DNA from: Sorex araneus
Lineage: Eukaryota; Chordata; Mammalia; Eulipotyphla; Soricidae
Assembly: GCF_027595985.1 (NCBI RefSeq)
Contig: NC_073311.1
Coordinates: 49,142,463-49,206,462 of the forward strand
Length of the DNA stretch: 64,000 nucleotides
Direction of reading: 5' to 3'
Of the stretch, positions 11,126-21,430 are shown in pieces. Position 1 is the first letter of the stretch; each line of letters starts with the position of its first letter. Both the position numbers and the translations under genes were made by a program. Under the pieces are notes generated by a model that saw only the letters and a program-made list of their open reading frames with translations, did no database searches and was not told the DNA's origin.

Positions 11126-11394
11126 CCCAGCCGTGCTTGTAAATGTGGTGATAGGGTCACCTCTTTCAGGGTGGAGTGTGAATAACGGGATGCTCATAAC
11201 CCCAAGATTGCACCCAGGGATTTCTGCCACCTTCAGAACGGAAATCCTCTTCTCTTGCATCGGGCTGCTCTCTTCTTAGCACGCTGGGGAAGGCACATTC
11301 CTGGTGGCAAACTTCGGAATTCTGTAATACCCTGCTTTGGCTGTGACCACTGTTCCCAGGATGAATAGCTCTGCTCATTCATTTATTTCTTCTC

Positions 11395-12090
11395 CTCTGG
11401 GAACCCGCGGGCTTCAGCACCGTGTTGCTAGGCAACCAGGACAGCACCCGCAACGGGAGCTGAACCAACCAATCAGGACGCTCGGGGGAGGAGTTTCACC
11501 TAGTCGGCCCCTAAGAAGGAAAGAGCGTGCTCAGGTTCAAGTCAGGACTGGGTCTCTGCTGAGCTCAGTCCCAGAGCCGGCCAGATCCCAGCCCATCTAA
11601 AACCTCCTATTTTGGAGAGTGAGAGGAGTGAAGTCCAAGATCCCACAGCCACTCCGAAGCAGAACCGGAGCCAGTTCTGATCCCCAGCCCAGCATCTCCT
11701 GCCTTGCATTTCAGTGTCAACTTTGCAAAAAACGCTTGTGTGGGGCACCTTAGCTGCAGAGGGGCACCACCTCTGCTTGGTGGCGTAGGCAATGCAGAGA
11801 GCGCCTCGGTACTGTTCCTCCTTCAATCATCTCGCAACTGTTTGGCACCTCCACAGAGCAGGCGGGTAGCACAGAGCGTGGCGCCCAAGGGCACAGAACT
11901 CGGAGAAAGAAGCACACGAGTCAGGCCAGGCTCTCGCCACGCAAGGGAACGCGTAGCCGCCTCAGCCTTCCTAGCTTCCACTGTTCTCAACTTCAGTGAT
12001 GGCAAAGAAGAGAACAAAGGATGCAGCTGCTTCTGTGCTCCTGCCTTAGCCCAAAGGAAGGCTCGGTTGGTGGTGTTCATCCTCGGAAAC
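11395..12090. promoter_or_regulatory. CpG-enriched segment with RFX-type X-box and CCAAT box
   Basis: This is the most CpG-rich stretch of the first 40 kb (clusters at 11404-11500 and 11780-11980). The perfect palindrome GTTGCTAGGCAAC at 11424-11436 is a canonical RFX X-box core. CCAATCA follows at about 11469-11475, then GGGGGAGG. This is the architecture of a CCAAT/RFX promoter of the kind seen at ciliary or MHC class II genes. The 138-codon open frame at 11704-12120 has no recognisable domain and may be chance. Transcription direction is not evident. Confidence 0.35.
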
Positions 12091-12294
12091 GACCTGGGAG
12101 AAGTTGAGCCTAAACTCTGATGCCAGTTTGTCTGGGTTCAAGCCTGGGTCCTGCACTCTGCTCACTATGTCATCGCAGTCCAATTACTTACAACTTCTAT
12201 GCTTTAACGTACTATTTGCAAAACAAGGATCATAGAACTGCAAAGCTTCGCAGTAGAGCTAAAATAATTTAATATCCCTAAGAAGTCTACTTGG

Positions 12295-12445
12295 GGGCTC
12301 TTTCAGGAACAGGGGAATGAGGACCGTGGTTGTTAGTATTGTTGGCATATCCAGTGCGCCACAGGTAGCTTGCCAGGCTCTGCCGTAGGGGTGGGAAACT
12401 CTCGGTAGCTTGCTGGGCTCTCTGAGAGGGACGGAGGCTTTTGGG
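12295..12445 (-). mobile_element. SINE family 2, long-variant internal fragment
   Basis: Read on minus it contains cctctcagagagcccagcaa, the two related gcaagctacc blocks, tatgccaac, and then cctgaaagagcccccaag, the start of the extra segment also seen at 42 and 13400. Both head and tail are missing. Confidence 0.75.
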
Positions 12446-12567
12446 GCGGCTACTAATTGCCTTTACAGGTGTTCCCGGTGTACTGAATGTAAGCTTTTGG
12501 TCGACTGGCATGTTTTAATGATCTGCACACTGACAAACACACACCTGCCTGCGTCTCTGGGCAGCAC

Positions 12568-12773
12568 CTGGGACATCTGTGGCCTCAAGTTGATCTCCTT
12601 GAGGTTGATGGAGTGAGCCCAAAGGTTGTTGAGCAGCTGGCAGAGCAGGACCCTATTGCAGAGGTTTGGCCCTAGGTGTCGAACACCTGCACCAAGTCCC
12701 AGGTCACCCAGTGGTTGGCTGATAGCTCCCCACACTGGATGAGCCACTGCACGCATTGCTGCCATGGCTCTAT
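12568..12773 (-). pseudogene. VAV3: Broken copy of VAV3-like exon 1 (calponin-homology domain start)
   Basis: On the minus strand 206 bp translate, in two frames, to residues resembling the first 68 codons of VAV3, a Rho-family guanine nucleotide exchange factor. One frame reads EPWQQCVQWLIQC and VTWDLVQVFD; after a net 2-base insertion (206 bp against 204 expected) another reads LLCQLLNNL, AHSINLKEIN and LRPQMSQ. Recalled VAV3 residues match better than VAV1 or VAV2 (EPW start, AHSINLKEIN). Homology stops exactly after the MSQ codons and the next bases are GT (CAG/GTGCTG), where I recall VAV exon 1 ending at its donor site. This therefore looks like a genomic exon plus flank, not a spliced retrocopy. 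The start codon is ATA, a TAG follows the FDT codons, and the frame is shifted, so it cannot encode VAV3. It lies between two SINE-2 fragments in a repeat-like block. Confidence 0.75.
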
Positions 12774-13389
12774 GTCCAACGGCACTGGGACTCGGCCGAC
12801 TGGGGCAGGTGATGATGTTGCAGTCACTGCCACAGTATTTTCATGCCCTGCTGATGCATTCGGTTTGATTCTTGCAAAACAGCCAGCGATGTCCACCAGG
12901 AATCATGCATAGAGTTCCAGCAGGGATCGTGCATAGAGTTCCATGCCTGGCGTGCTGAGCTGCATGTTGTCTAACGTGAAATGGTGAGCTGGGTTTGGGA
13001 GAGCCCGAGGGGTTCAGGCGTTATTGGTGCCATCTTGCCTCCAATCAAATATGGTGTGGTAATTATGAAAAATGAGTAGGGAGTGGCTGCACAGTTTAGT
13101 TCACTCATACATGAAGCTTGGCCCAAGTATGAGTTCTGGACGGTGGCCAATGAGGAGATTATCTGGTGCCGGCAGGAGGTGGCTTATGGGCATGACTCCT
13201 AGGCCACCAGAGACTGGAGGAAGCAGGCAGAGGATCTTTGCTCCCGGGTCCCGTCGAGCCCAGAGTCCAAGGTCACAACGTTCTGCATTACCTGGGTTCT
13301 GTGGGACTTCACTCATGCGTGAGGCTCTGCCCAAGCATATGGAAAGCAGACTGGAGTTTGGCAGTGGTTGAGTTATGGAGGTGAGCTTC
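12774..13389. other. Unclassified composite block beside the VAV3-like exon
   Basis: Sequence of intermediate GC content with short internal duplications: catagagttcca occurs twice near 12908-12943, and a 31-base phrase ttcactcat...cccaagYat recurs at about 13100 and 13309. Being flanked by SINE-2 pieces it may be part of a larger repeat unit, but no family is recognised. Confidence 0.35.
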
Positions 13390-13525
13390 TGGTCCCCTGA
13401 TCCTGAAAGAGCCCCCAATACACAACTGGACTACACTAGCACATGGCAGGGACTAATGGAGATGTTACTGGTGCCCGCTCAGGCAAATTGATGAACAACG
13501 GGATGACAGTGATACAGTGAAGAAG
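13390..13525 (+). mobile_element. SINE family 2, long-variant 3' part
   Basis: Begins at tcccctgatcctgaaagagc, runs through a diverged middle, and ends in the standard SINE-2 tail gatgacagtgatacagtga. It resembles positions 35-184 closely in order and spacing. Confidence 0.75.
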
Positions 13526-13565
13526 TTTATGATGCCTACAAAGTGCTCTATACATTTTAGCTAAT

Positions 13566-13692
13566 ATAGGGCCAGAGGCTTACAGGTCCAAGATAACTTG
13601 GTCCCTCAAGCACTGATGGGAGTGACTCCCTACCCAGAGAAGCCTGGAGAAACCCACATATGCCACTGGCTGTGCCCCCTGCAAAGATTAAA
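13566..13692 (+). mobile_element. SINE family 1, decayed
   Basis: Remnants gggccagaggcttacagg, tggtccctcaagcactgatg and the 3' cactggctgtgccccctgc follow the SINE-1 order. Confidence 0.55.
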
Positions 13693-13996
13693 AAAAATCC
13701 ATTCAAGTTTAGCTAATATGACTTATTAACCAATATTCATCAGTAACCTAGTTGATGTTGTTGTATCAACTACTTTATGAATGTCCCAAGTACTTTCATA
13801 GAAGCAGGGAGTTAAAAAAATGGTCAAAATATGCAAGTCTTCATTTTCGTGGCACCATGATTATTATTGCATTTTAATAATGTCTATTTACTTCTCATTT
13901 CCTGCAACAAGATTTATAGCACCTTAAGGAATGGGGTATGTATTATGTTCATAGCTGTATCACCAGTTCTAGTGCAGGGCCTGGAAAATAGTTCAC

Positions 13997-14246
13997 TGTC
14001 ACTGTATCACTGTCATCCTGTTGCTCATTGATTTGCTTGAGTGGGCACCAGTAACAGCTCCATAGTGAGACTTATTGTTACTGTTTTTGGCATATCTAAT
14101 ATGCCATGGGTAACTTGCCAGGCTCTGCCATGCGGGGAAGATACTCTCGGTAGCTTGCCAGCCTGTCTGAGAGGGGCGGAGGAATCGAACCCGGGTTAGC
14201 TGCATGCAAGGCAAATGCCCTACCCATTGTGCTATCACTCCAGCTC
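13997..14246 (-). mobile_element. SINE family 2, full short variant with target duplication
   Basis: Antisense copy: tail tgtcactgtatcactgtc, then the ctcattgatttgctt block, tttggcatat, two related gcttgcca blocks, cctctcagac-type box, and the tRNA head with box B cgaacccgggtt. The 14-bp repeat ggaaaatagttcac flanks it at 13983-13996 and 14247-14260. The tail is built of CAGTGA-like units, not poly-A. Confidence 0.95.
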
Positions 14247-14260
14247 GGAAAATAGTTCAC

Positions 14261-15240
14261 TTTCAGTAAATATTTGTGTAATAATATAGGATCCTTCACT
14301 AGACAGAGCACAGCGGTTCTCCACCAGGCATGAGGGCAATATCTGAGAACATCTTTGCTTCTTGCAACATGAGGAAAGGGAAGGTGATAGATTAAATGAC
14401 ATTCAGTAGGCAGAGGCAAAGGATTCTTTCAAAGTCCTCTAGTAGCTGGAGTCATCCCTTTTGGCAAAGATTTATTGAAATCCTACTGTAGGAGATCAGA
14501 GATAAGCTTTATAAAGAATTATTGCCTACCAAAGTTCATGGTCAAGTGGGACCATGAAGACAGAGTACGGCTACGGGAAGATGTGAGGGAGCATTATGGG
14601 GGCATTGGGAAGAGGTGTCAGATACAGAGGTTCCTGGCTAAGTCCACAACTGACTATGAGCCAGAGTCAAGCAAGCATGAGAAAGCACTGGAAATGAACC
14701 CCTCCTCTTTGGAAGACTGACAAAGTTCATTGGTGGTGTATAGTTTTCCACAAATCTACACTTTAAAAATGATTTGTTTTATTTAACTTATCCCAGAGTC
14801 TTTCAAATTTCTTTGACTATGAGAGTGTCTTTCCCTGACATTGGTCTACAATGAATCTGCAGTTCTTTCTTTGAAAAGAAAAAACAAAAATTGATTGGAT
14901 GTCCTTAAGCAATTTAGTGGCTGTGTTGGCATGTTTGGACAATCCCTCTGATTACATGTATGGTGGATCAGAAGTTAAGAAAAGTTTATACTTATTGTTC
15001 ATGCTGTCATCATGTGATTGTGATTAATTGACCCAAGGCAATATCCACCCCTAAGCAAGGTTCAGGGTACCATTCCATTAGTTATTATGTCCAGTGTCTT
15101 TTTCAGGCTGGTAGATAGCAGATACTCACTACATCTTTTGGATGAATTAATACCATTTCAGATTGTGTTAGACACTGTCAGAGTAAGACAGATAAGGGGC
15201 GTCTGGGGATGTGAATCAAGTGGTAGAACACATGATGTCT
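14261..15240. other. Unassigned sequence
   Basis: Includes an open frame at 14475-14720 with no recognised domain. No RNA or clear repeat is seen. Confidence 0.4.
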
Positions 15241-15242
15241 TG

Positions 15243-15395
15243 TTTGTTTTTGAACCTGGCAGTGATCAAGAGCTATTCTTGGCTCTGTGCTTAAGGGTTC
15301 CTCCTGGCAGTGCTCAGTGGACCATGGGCTACCTGGAATCTAATCTTTCCTGCATGAAAAGCATGTCCTCAATCTGTGGTGTTATCTCTCTGGTT
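15243..15395 (-). mobile_element. SINE family 1, old copy
   Basis: Antisense order: attcttggctctgtgctta, ctcctggcagtgctcagtgg, then a decayed head ending gttatctctctgg. A second, weaker sense-strand SINE-like head (acttgccttgcatgtg) follows directly. Confidence 0.7.
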
Positions 15396-15717
15396 TTGAG
15401 TACTTGCCTTGCATGTGAAAAACCTTGCATTTGATCTCGAACACTACATAACTATCCTTACCCATTATATCACTGTCAGGATTGGTTCTGGTAGTCACAA
15501 AACAATGTTGTTATGGCTACCACAAGTAACCAAAAGATAGCTGTAATCCATGTTGTCATGCAATTAACAGACAAGAGAGCTCAGAGGTACTTTATAATTT
15601 TAGGCTGAATAGTTGACACAACAATAATGTAGCAAGGATGACAAAGAGAATAGAAACTGTATTTCAAAGCCTTTCTTTAGCTTCTCCACCTTCTCCTCTT
15701 TATCTTCTTCCTTTTTA

Positions 15718-15870
15718 AGTTTGGTTTTATGTTTACTCCTGCCTCTACGCTCAGGCATCACTCCTGATAGGGTTTGGGGGACCATATGCCCCAGATACTG
15801 GGGATTGAACCCAGGTCTGCTGCATACAAGGCAAAGTCCCTAACCACTGTACTATCCCTCCAACCCCCTT
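15718..15870 (-). mobile_element. SINE family 1, old copy
   Basis: Antisense: tttactcctgcctctacgct, gggggaccatatgcc, gattgaacccaggtctgc and head ctgtactatccctccaac. The 3'-terminal portion is lost. Confidence 0.8.
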
Positions 15871-16460
15871 GGATCCTTCTGATGTTCAGAGGCAGGCATT
15901 TAGGGAGCAGTGTGCTGCCAATGAGAGAAAATGTCTTCTTTGATTTATTAATGACCTCAAAATCCCAACTTTGTTTTCTTATACTGGTTATTCTAGTTAT
16001 TCCTAACTTCTCTTGGTGTCTTGAATCCCCTGAACTCATGCTCGGTTCCAGACATCCACATACACAGCATTTCCTGCTTTTGTTCCCATTCTCCGCTCTG
16101 AGCTTGCTGCTCACTGCCCTACACTGCCTGTACACCATAAACCCTAGAGCAAAGCATCTCTAGTGGACACTGAGATGTTTGCCTCTGGTTCTGGTCTCCT
16201 CTCTTCACGCTACACACAAGACCCCTCTGTGCTCCCATGGCCCTAAATTTGCATTCCTGGGTCTTCTTGGTCTACTGGAATGTGTTTCAAGTTATGTTTA
16301 GGAACATCTATGAGGTAAAACGCTTTGTTGTTTTAATGTATGCTGTGTACACATTAAAGGTCCATTTGTGTTTGATGTGAAATGCAAAAGAAAAGAAAAT
16401 ATGTGAGATCTTATACAGAGGCTAAGGGACTGCGTTTTTTCCTGGGGAGAGTTTACTCTT
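15871..16460. other. Unassigned sequence
   Basis: No repeat, RNA or exon recognised. Confidence 0.4.
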
Positions 16461-16462
16461 GT

Positions 16463-16648
16463 ATTATTATTATTTATTTTTGGATTTTGGGCCACACCTG
16501 GAGGTGGTGCTCAGGTTTACTCTTGGTTCTGCACTCAGGAATTGCTCCTGGCAGGACTTAATGGACCATATGTGGAGCTGGGATTGAACCTGGGTCAGCT
16601 ATGTACAAGGCATATACCTTACCTACTGTACTATCTCTCCAGCTCCTC
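16463..16648 (-). mobile_element. SINE family 1, antisense
   Basis: T-rich tail (tattattattta), gggccacacctgg, gaattgctcctggcagg, box B gattgaacctgggtc and head ctatctctccagctcc. Confidence 0.87.
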
Positions 16649-16920
16649 AATGATTTTTTTGTCTCCTGATTGACTGTTGAGTGGTTTGTGGCTACTGAAA
16701 TCATTTTCTTAATTGGCTGATCAGAGTGGCAAATGTTATAATTTACTTAATCACAAGGGTGGCTTCAAAAATGGCTAGTTTTAGTAAGCTTTGCTAGAGT
16801 CCTCTGGAGATCTGTTGGAAAATGCTAGGCTTCACTTAAACTTATCAGATAGACTGTGAATAAAATTAAGGCCCAGGAATGCACGTGTCTTCAAGTACTC
16901 CCTGGAGAATCTAACATATA

Positions 16921-17173
16921 TAGCTGGCCCATGAACAATATGAGTTTGGACATACTAGAGCACTTACATATGAAGTTTTTTTCATCCTTGTGTTGTGCAT
17001 TTGGGATTCAACCAACCTGCCATTGATTAGCTGGATCTGAGAATGCAGACTCAGAAAGAGAAATTATCCCCCATTATAAGGGATTCAAGTATCCATAGAC
17101 TTTGTTATCTAATGAGGCTACTGAACCATCACCAACAACATCCCTCTCCTAAATCCAGGGACAACTGAATATT
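16921..17173. mobile_element. Tigger/MER2-like DNA transposon relic
   Basis: The left end gctggcccatgaacaatatg and right end ccagggacaactg are related as inverted termini of the CAGTTGNCCCTKGA type known from pogo-like Tigger/MER2 elements. The interior phrase gggattcaaccaacctgcc also fits. TA-rich bases border both ends. It is about 250 bp, non-coding and strongly diverged. Confidence 0.6.
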
Positions 17174-17174
17174 C

Positions 17175-17700
17175 ACAAGTTTTGGAGGAGTCATAAAGAG
17201 GTTGGTCACCCATAATTTCTTCTCTGTTATTTAAGATTCGGCTGTGGACTGATTGGTAGGTACTGAGCTCAAGTAAAATGCATCATCTCAATAAACCTAG
17301 TTCTGACTCTTTCTTTTCCAGTTCTAAGTTCTAGCCCAGAGACACACATCCCTGTCCATACTTTATAGCTCCAATATTCTTTCTTGTTGATCTTGGACCT
17401 AGTTTACCCCAGCAAAAGCTGTTTATAGTTCTGTCTGTCAAATATTGGTCTATAAAATCAATTTGCCCCATTGTGAGTTCTCAGTGTAGAATTTTCTGGG
17501 ACAGAGAGAAACCATTTCCCACACTCTGAAGCTATCCGAGAGATAGACACAGTATATCATTAGATCTATAATTTCCCCAATGATGTAAACACCATGTCAA
17601 TTCTCATCCAGTTTAAACAGCTTGTCTATTGACTGTTTCTTCTTACCCGTAGGGGCAGTGGTGAAAGGCTTCCTGTTCTGCTCTGGAAAAATGATGAAAA
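17175..17700. other. Unassigned sequence
   Basis: No recognised repeat or gene. Confidence 0.4.
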
Positions 17701-17702
17701 TT

Positions 17703-17875
17703 CTGCTTCATTCCCTCTAAAGACAGGGGCTAAGGCACTTGCCTGGCATGCAGTTGACCCAGATTTGATTCCTGGCACTGCATCTGGTCTCCCAAGTCTC
17801 ACCAGGAATGATCCTTGGCACAGAGCCAGAATTAACTCTTGAGATGAATAACCCCAGACATAGTCACTACTCCCT
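17703..17875 (+). mobile_element. SINE family 1, old copy
   Basis: Starts inside the head (acaggggctaaggcacttgc), then box B cagatttgattcctgg, body tctggtctcccaagtc and agagccagaattaactc. The 5' end is missing. Confidence 0.75.
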
Positions 17876-17879
17876 AAAA

Positions 17880-19245
17880 TTAGTGTATATATTTGTCCCT
17901 GGGCACCAGCTGTGTGGCCCAAACACTCCTTTCCCCCCAATAAATTAATTGTGATATTTTCTCTTCCGCCTTCATCAACAATTCTTTAGTAGAACAAAAG
18001 GGCTTGTCAGTTAAAGGTTAGTGTGCAATAATAACCCTAATTACAGATCTTGGCTCAGTTTCTAAATAAAGTTATATTTTTCAGAGTACAAAGTAGCAAT
18101 CCGAAAGAGAAGAACTTAAGGGATTTTAAATGATGCCTGAATCTATTAAAGGAGTATATTTTGTAGGTCTGTAATATTTCATAAAATCCTCTTTAATTTT
18201 CCTCTTGACTCTTCTACCACAAATAGAAGACTTTCTATTCTTCCCAGACTCACACCCCACCCTTGCAGCTTTTATTTTTATTTCATCCCTCCCTTTATTT
18301 TGTTCTATTTTCAGACCAGTCGCTTCATTCATATTCTTAATATTCTTCTAAACTCGTTTTTTCCCCAATGCTCTCATAACTGGAACAACAGGCTCTACTA
18401 ATTACTGATTATGTGAAAAATTATTTTTTTAATTGTGGGGGTGTATGAAATTGAGGATATGGTCCCTAGGAACCCACACACATTGAGACTTAGCTCTCTA
18501 ATAAGCTGTTTGAGATTGTCATCTTCGCTACTGCACACAATGCTGTGGACAGTGTGTGGGGTGGTTATAGTGTTCCATGGCCTCAAGATGGACATCCGAT
18601 CTCTCCTGACAAGAAGCTTCCTTTCTGGCTCTCTCTTCTTCTCTTAAGCTCTCCCATTATCTGCTCCCTCCGGTGATTCACACTGTTTTGCACTGGATTG
18701 ATGCCAACAGGAAGTCAGAGTCAACTGGCTGAATCAGCCGGAGGCCTAGGTTTGCATTTGTAAATATTAGGAGGAGCAGACAGGGCTTTGTTTCAGGTCT
18801 TCTTTCTAAATCTTCCTTATATCAGGGTTTCTGGATTCCTCATGGAGTCTCTCTCCTACCTCTACTTCCCTTCCAAGGAATTCCATTCCTTCACACATCT
18901 CTGTAACATGGAGAAAAGGACATTTTTGATATGATTCCCCTTCTACCAAATTCATATTCAGAATATAAACCATCATCTGAGCAAGAAAAAAAAAGGCAGT
19001 GCGAAATAAGTTATGGTTTCACAAAGACAATCTGCAGATGGAAAGGATCCTCTGTCTTCAGACTATTCTTTGATAAATAAACAAGGAGAGTTTCAAGCCC
19101 AAGGACCTGGCCTACTTTATATCTGATCTGACATGCTTTCTATGTTTCTGACATTTATTAACAAGATTCTCATTATGCACTGGGTACCATACTGTTTTTT
19201 AACATCTATTAACATTTTTGATTATCACATTATGTTCTTGATTTG
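17880..19245. other. AT-rich unassigned sequence
   Basis: Short open frames on minus (18126-18332, 18398-18595) have no domains. No RNA or clear repeat recognised. Confidence 0.4.
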
Positions 19246-19249
19246 ATTA

Positions 19250-19385
19250 TTGACATTATCCCTATTTTACTGATAATGAAATTGAGGGTCAGAGAGATAC
19301 ATATCTATAGCCAGTCACATAATTTGTGAGCAGCCAAATTCATAATTTTTGAGTGGCTGTAAGTATTTAAACCAGGAGCTCTGCT
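19250..19385 (-). mobile_element. MIR element, antisense
   Basis: The run tatccctattttactgataa then gaaattgagggtcagagag is the reversed MIR core; the agtcacataatttgtgagc part continues in order. Confidence 0.7.
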
Positions 19386-19504
19386 AGAGTCTATGAATCA
19401 CTGTTTCACATGGATTCTTTATCTTCTAACTCAAGTAACTTTCTCTATTCTATACCAAATAATAATAATAGAATATTCCAGCAAAATAATTCTTATTTGT
19501 AAAC

Positions 19505-20057
19505 TGAACAACAATAAAAGACCCAAAAGCCCCATCAAAAAATAGGGAGAAGAAATAAACAGGAATTTATCTGAGGAAGACCAACAAGTGCCAACAGGCA
19601 CACGAAAAACTGCTCACCAACACTTATTACTAGAGAAATCCAAATCAAGACAACAATGAAATACTATCTCACACCAGTGAGAATGGCACATAAAAATAAT
19701 GGGAGTAATCTGTGTTGGCAAGAATGTGGTGAAAAAGGAACTCTCATACACTGCTGGTGGGAATGTATTCTGGATCAATGAAAATAGTACCGAGAGTTCT
19801 AAGTAAACTTAAACTTGACCCATCCTACAACTCATTCCACTTTTGGGTATCTATTACCAGGGGATGTATGCACACCACTATCCATTGCAGCACTCAATAC
19901 AATGGCTAAGATTTGTAATCAACCTAGATGTCCAACAACAGTACAGTGGATTGTGAAGATGTGTCATATATATGTAACAAAATATTATACAATAAGGCAT
20001 GATGAAATCATGCAATTTTTTGCAACATGGATGGAAATGGATGTTCTGCAAGTGAAT
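19505..20057 (+). pseudogene. L1 ORF2 3' end, decayed (left part of a split L1)
   Basis: Carries the well-known ORF2-terminal phrases gaaatactatctcacaccag, actgctggtgggaatgta, caatggctaagatttgtaat and gcaacatggatggaaatgg. One frame still reads PTTHSTFGYLLPG and IAALNTMAKICNQPRCP, typical of the ORF2p C-terminal end, but stops and frameshifts break the rest. The L1 resumes at about 20936, so the segment in between was inserted later. Confidence 0.85.
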
Positions 20058-20146
20058 TGTCAGGGATCATATCCTAGTGTGTGACTTTGGACAATTTATT
20101 TAATACGTATACAATAGAGATATCTCAAAGAGTTATAATGAGTGTC
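20058..20146 (+). repeat. MIR-derived segment inserted inside the L1
   Basis: The phrase catatcctagtgtgtgacttt and the following 60 bases align with 23.49-23.57 kb, including the same deletions relative to a normal MIR. It continues after the next element at 20930 (taaaaaagtta). L1 sequence lies on both sides, so this is an insertion of about 100 bp into the L1. Confidence 0.65.
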
Positions 20147-20912
20147 GGGACCCTCTGCTCCTAAAGACTATGATCCGAGAAATCTTCTAACCCATTTTGG
20201 CACCCAGAGAAGCTTCTTGCAGAAATGCATCTAGACTGTGAGCTGTGCTACAACCCCGTGCCGCCCAGGGAGGGATTTTCCCTCTCTACCCTGTTTTTCT
20301 GAGTGGAAAATGGCAGCTTCGGCAACATCCACATGGTGAGAGCCACCTTCTAAGACTCCCAACCCAGAGGTATGAGTTTGCAGTGACATGGCTCGTAGGT
20401 GACCATGGGAGGGGGCGTTACTGACATGCCCTCCGCCCAGATAAGATCCAGAGCTGCCCCTTGCAAAACGGACCCTCTGCTCCTAAAGACTGATCCAAGA
20501 GGTCTTCTAACCCATTTTGGCACCCAGAGTGCCTTCTTACAGAAATGCATCTAGACTGGGAACTGAGCTAAAATATCAGAAATCCAAAATTCAATGAAGA
20601 GCTCATCGAGTCTTCATTGCAGCAATGAAAAGAAATGATTAAATGATGCCTTTTCAGCAGGCCGAATTGTTGGGGGAAAATTCCAAACAATAATAAAGTG
20701 AGTTCTCTATTGAAATATTGAATGTATTCAAATATAGAGAGAATAAAGTGAAGAGAATTAGCTACTTAGGTGGGGGGTGGGTGGGAGGGGGGTATATTGG
20801 GGTTTTTGGTGGTGGAACATGTGCACTGGTGAAGGGATTGGGGTTTAATCATTATATGACTGAGACTTAAACCTAAAAGCTTTGTATTTTTTTCACTGTG
20901 ATTCAATAAAAG
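20147..20912 (+). mobile_element. Short non-autonomous retroelement with tandem 5' monomers and L1-like 3' end
   Basis: A 766-bp insertion flanked by the perfect 17-bp repeat gagttataatgagtgtc (20130-20146, 20913-20929). The 5' part starts gggaccctctgctcctaaag; about 102 bp of it recur at 20470-20570, 322 bp downstream, as in monomer-type L1 promoters. A body (20575-20765) leads to a G-rich tract (ggggggtgggtgggagggg), then ggtggtggaacatgtgcac and the L1-like terminus actgtgattcaataaaa. There is no ORF1 or ORF2. A relative with the same 3' body but another 5' module lies at 53.46-54.12 kb on minus. Confidence 0.85.
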
Positions 20913-20935
20913 GAGTTATAATGAGTGTCTAAAAA

Positions 20936-21430
20936 AGTTAAATAAAGTTAGCCAGAAGAAGGACAAACACATGATAATATCATTTATATATGGTACTTAG
21001 AGTAACTGGATGAGGAAATGAAATGGTTAAAAGAGGGATGCCTAGATAACCCTTGGCCCTAAATTATAGGGAGAAGAAGGAAAGAAACAGAGTGAAAGGG
21101 AAGGGAAGAAGAGAAAGATGAGAAGCAATGGGGGTAGGGCTCAGGGGGATGCAGGAACATTGGTAGTGTTTAAGGCATTATAGAGCTAAATATCCAAACC
21201 ATAGAGTCAACACTGAAATTTTGAAACCCAAACTCTAATAATCACATTTTAAATGTGCCTGTCAAGAGGGCAGTCTGGGACCCGGGGGTGGGAAAATAGA
21301 AAAGGGAATCTGGGAACACTGGTGGAGGGAATTTGATGCTGGTTGCAGGATTGGTGATAGAACATGATATGGAACAAACCTAGCTTTGTAATGTAAGGTG
21401 CTTTAATAAAATAAAAATTTGGAAAAAATT
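20936..21430 (+). mobile_element. L1 3' UTR (right part of the split L1)
   Basis: Resumes with gttagccagaagaaggacaa and tatcatttatatatggtact, the standard sequence following the ORF2 end. It ends ggaacactggtggaggg and tttaataaaataaaaat with a polyadenylation signal. Confidence 0.85.

Noticed and set aside
11704..12120. 138-codon open frame beside the X-box/CCAAT region as a gene
   Set aside because: No domain, no recognisable splice or start context; GC-rich DNA yields such frames by chance. Kept only as context of a possible promoter.
12568..12773. Intact VAV3 exon 1
   Set aside because: Start codon lost, in-frame stop and frameshift; no further VAV3 exons seen nearby.
19815..20084. 89-codon open frame as a gene
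   Set aside because: It is the decayed C-terminal end of L1 ORF2 running into the inserted MIR piece.
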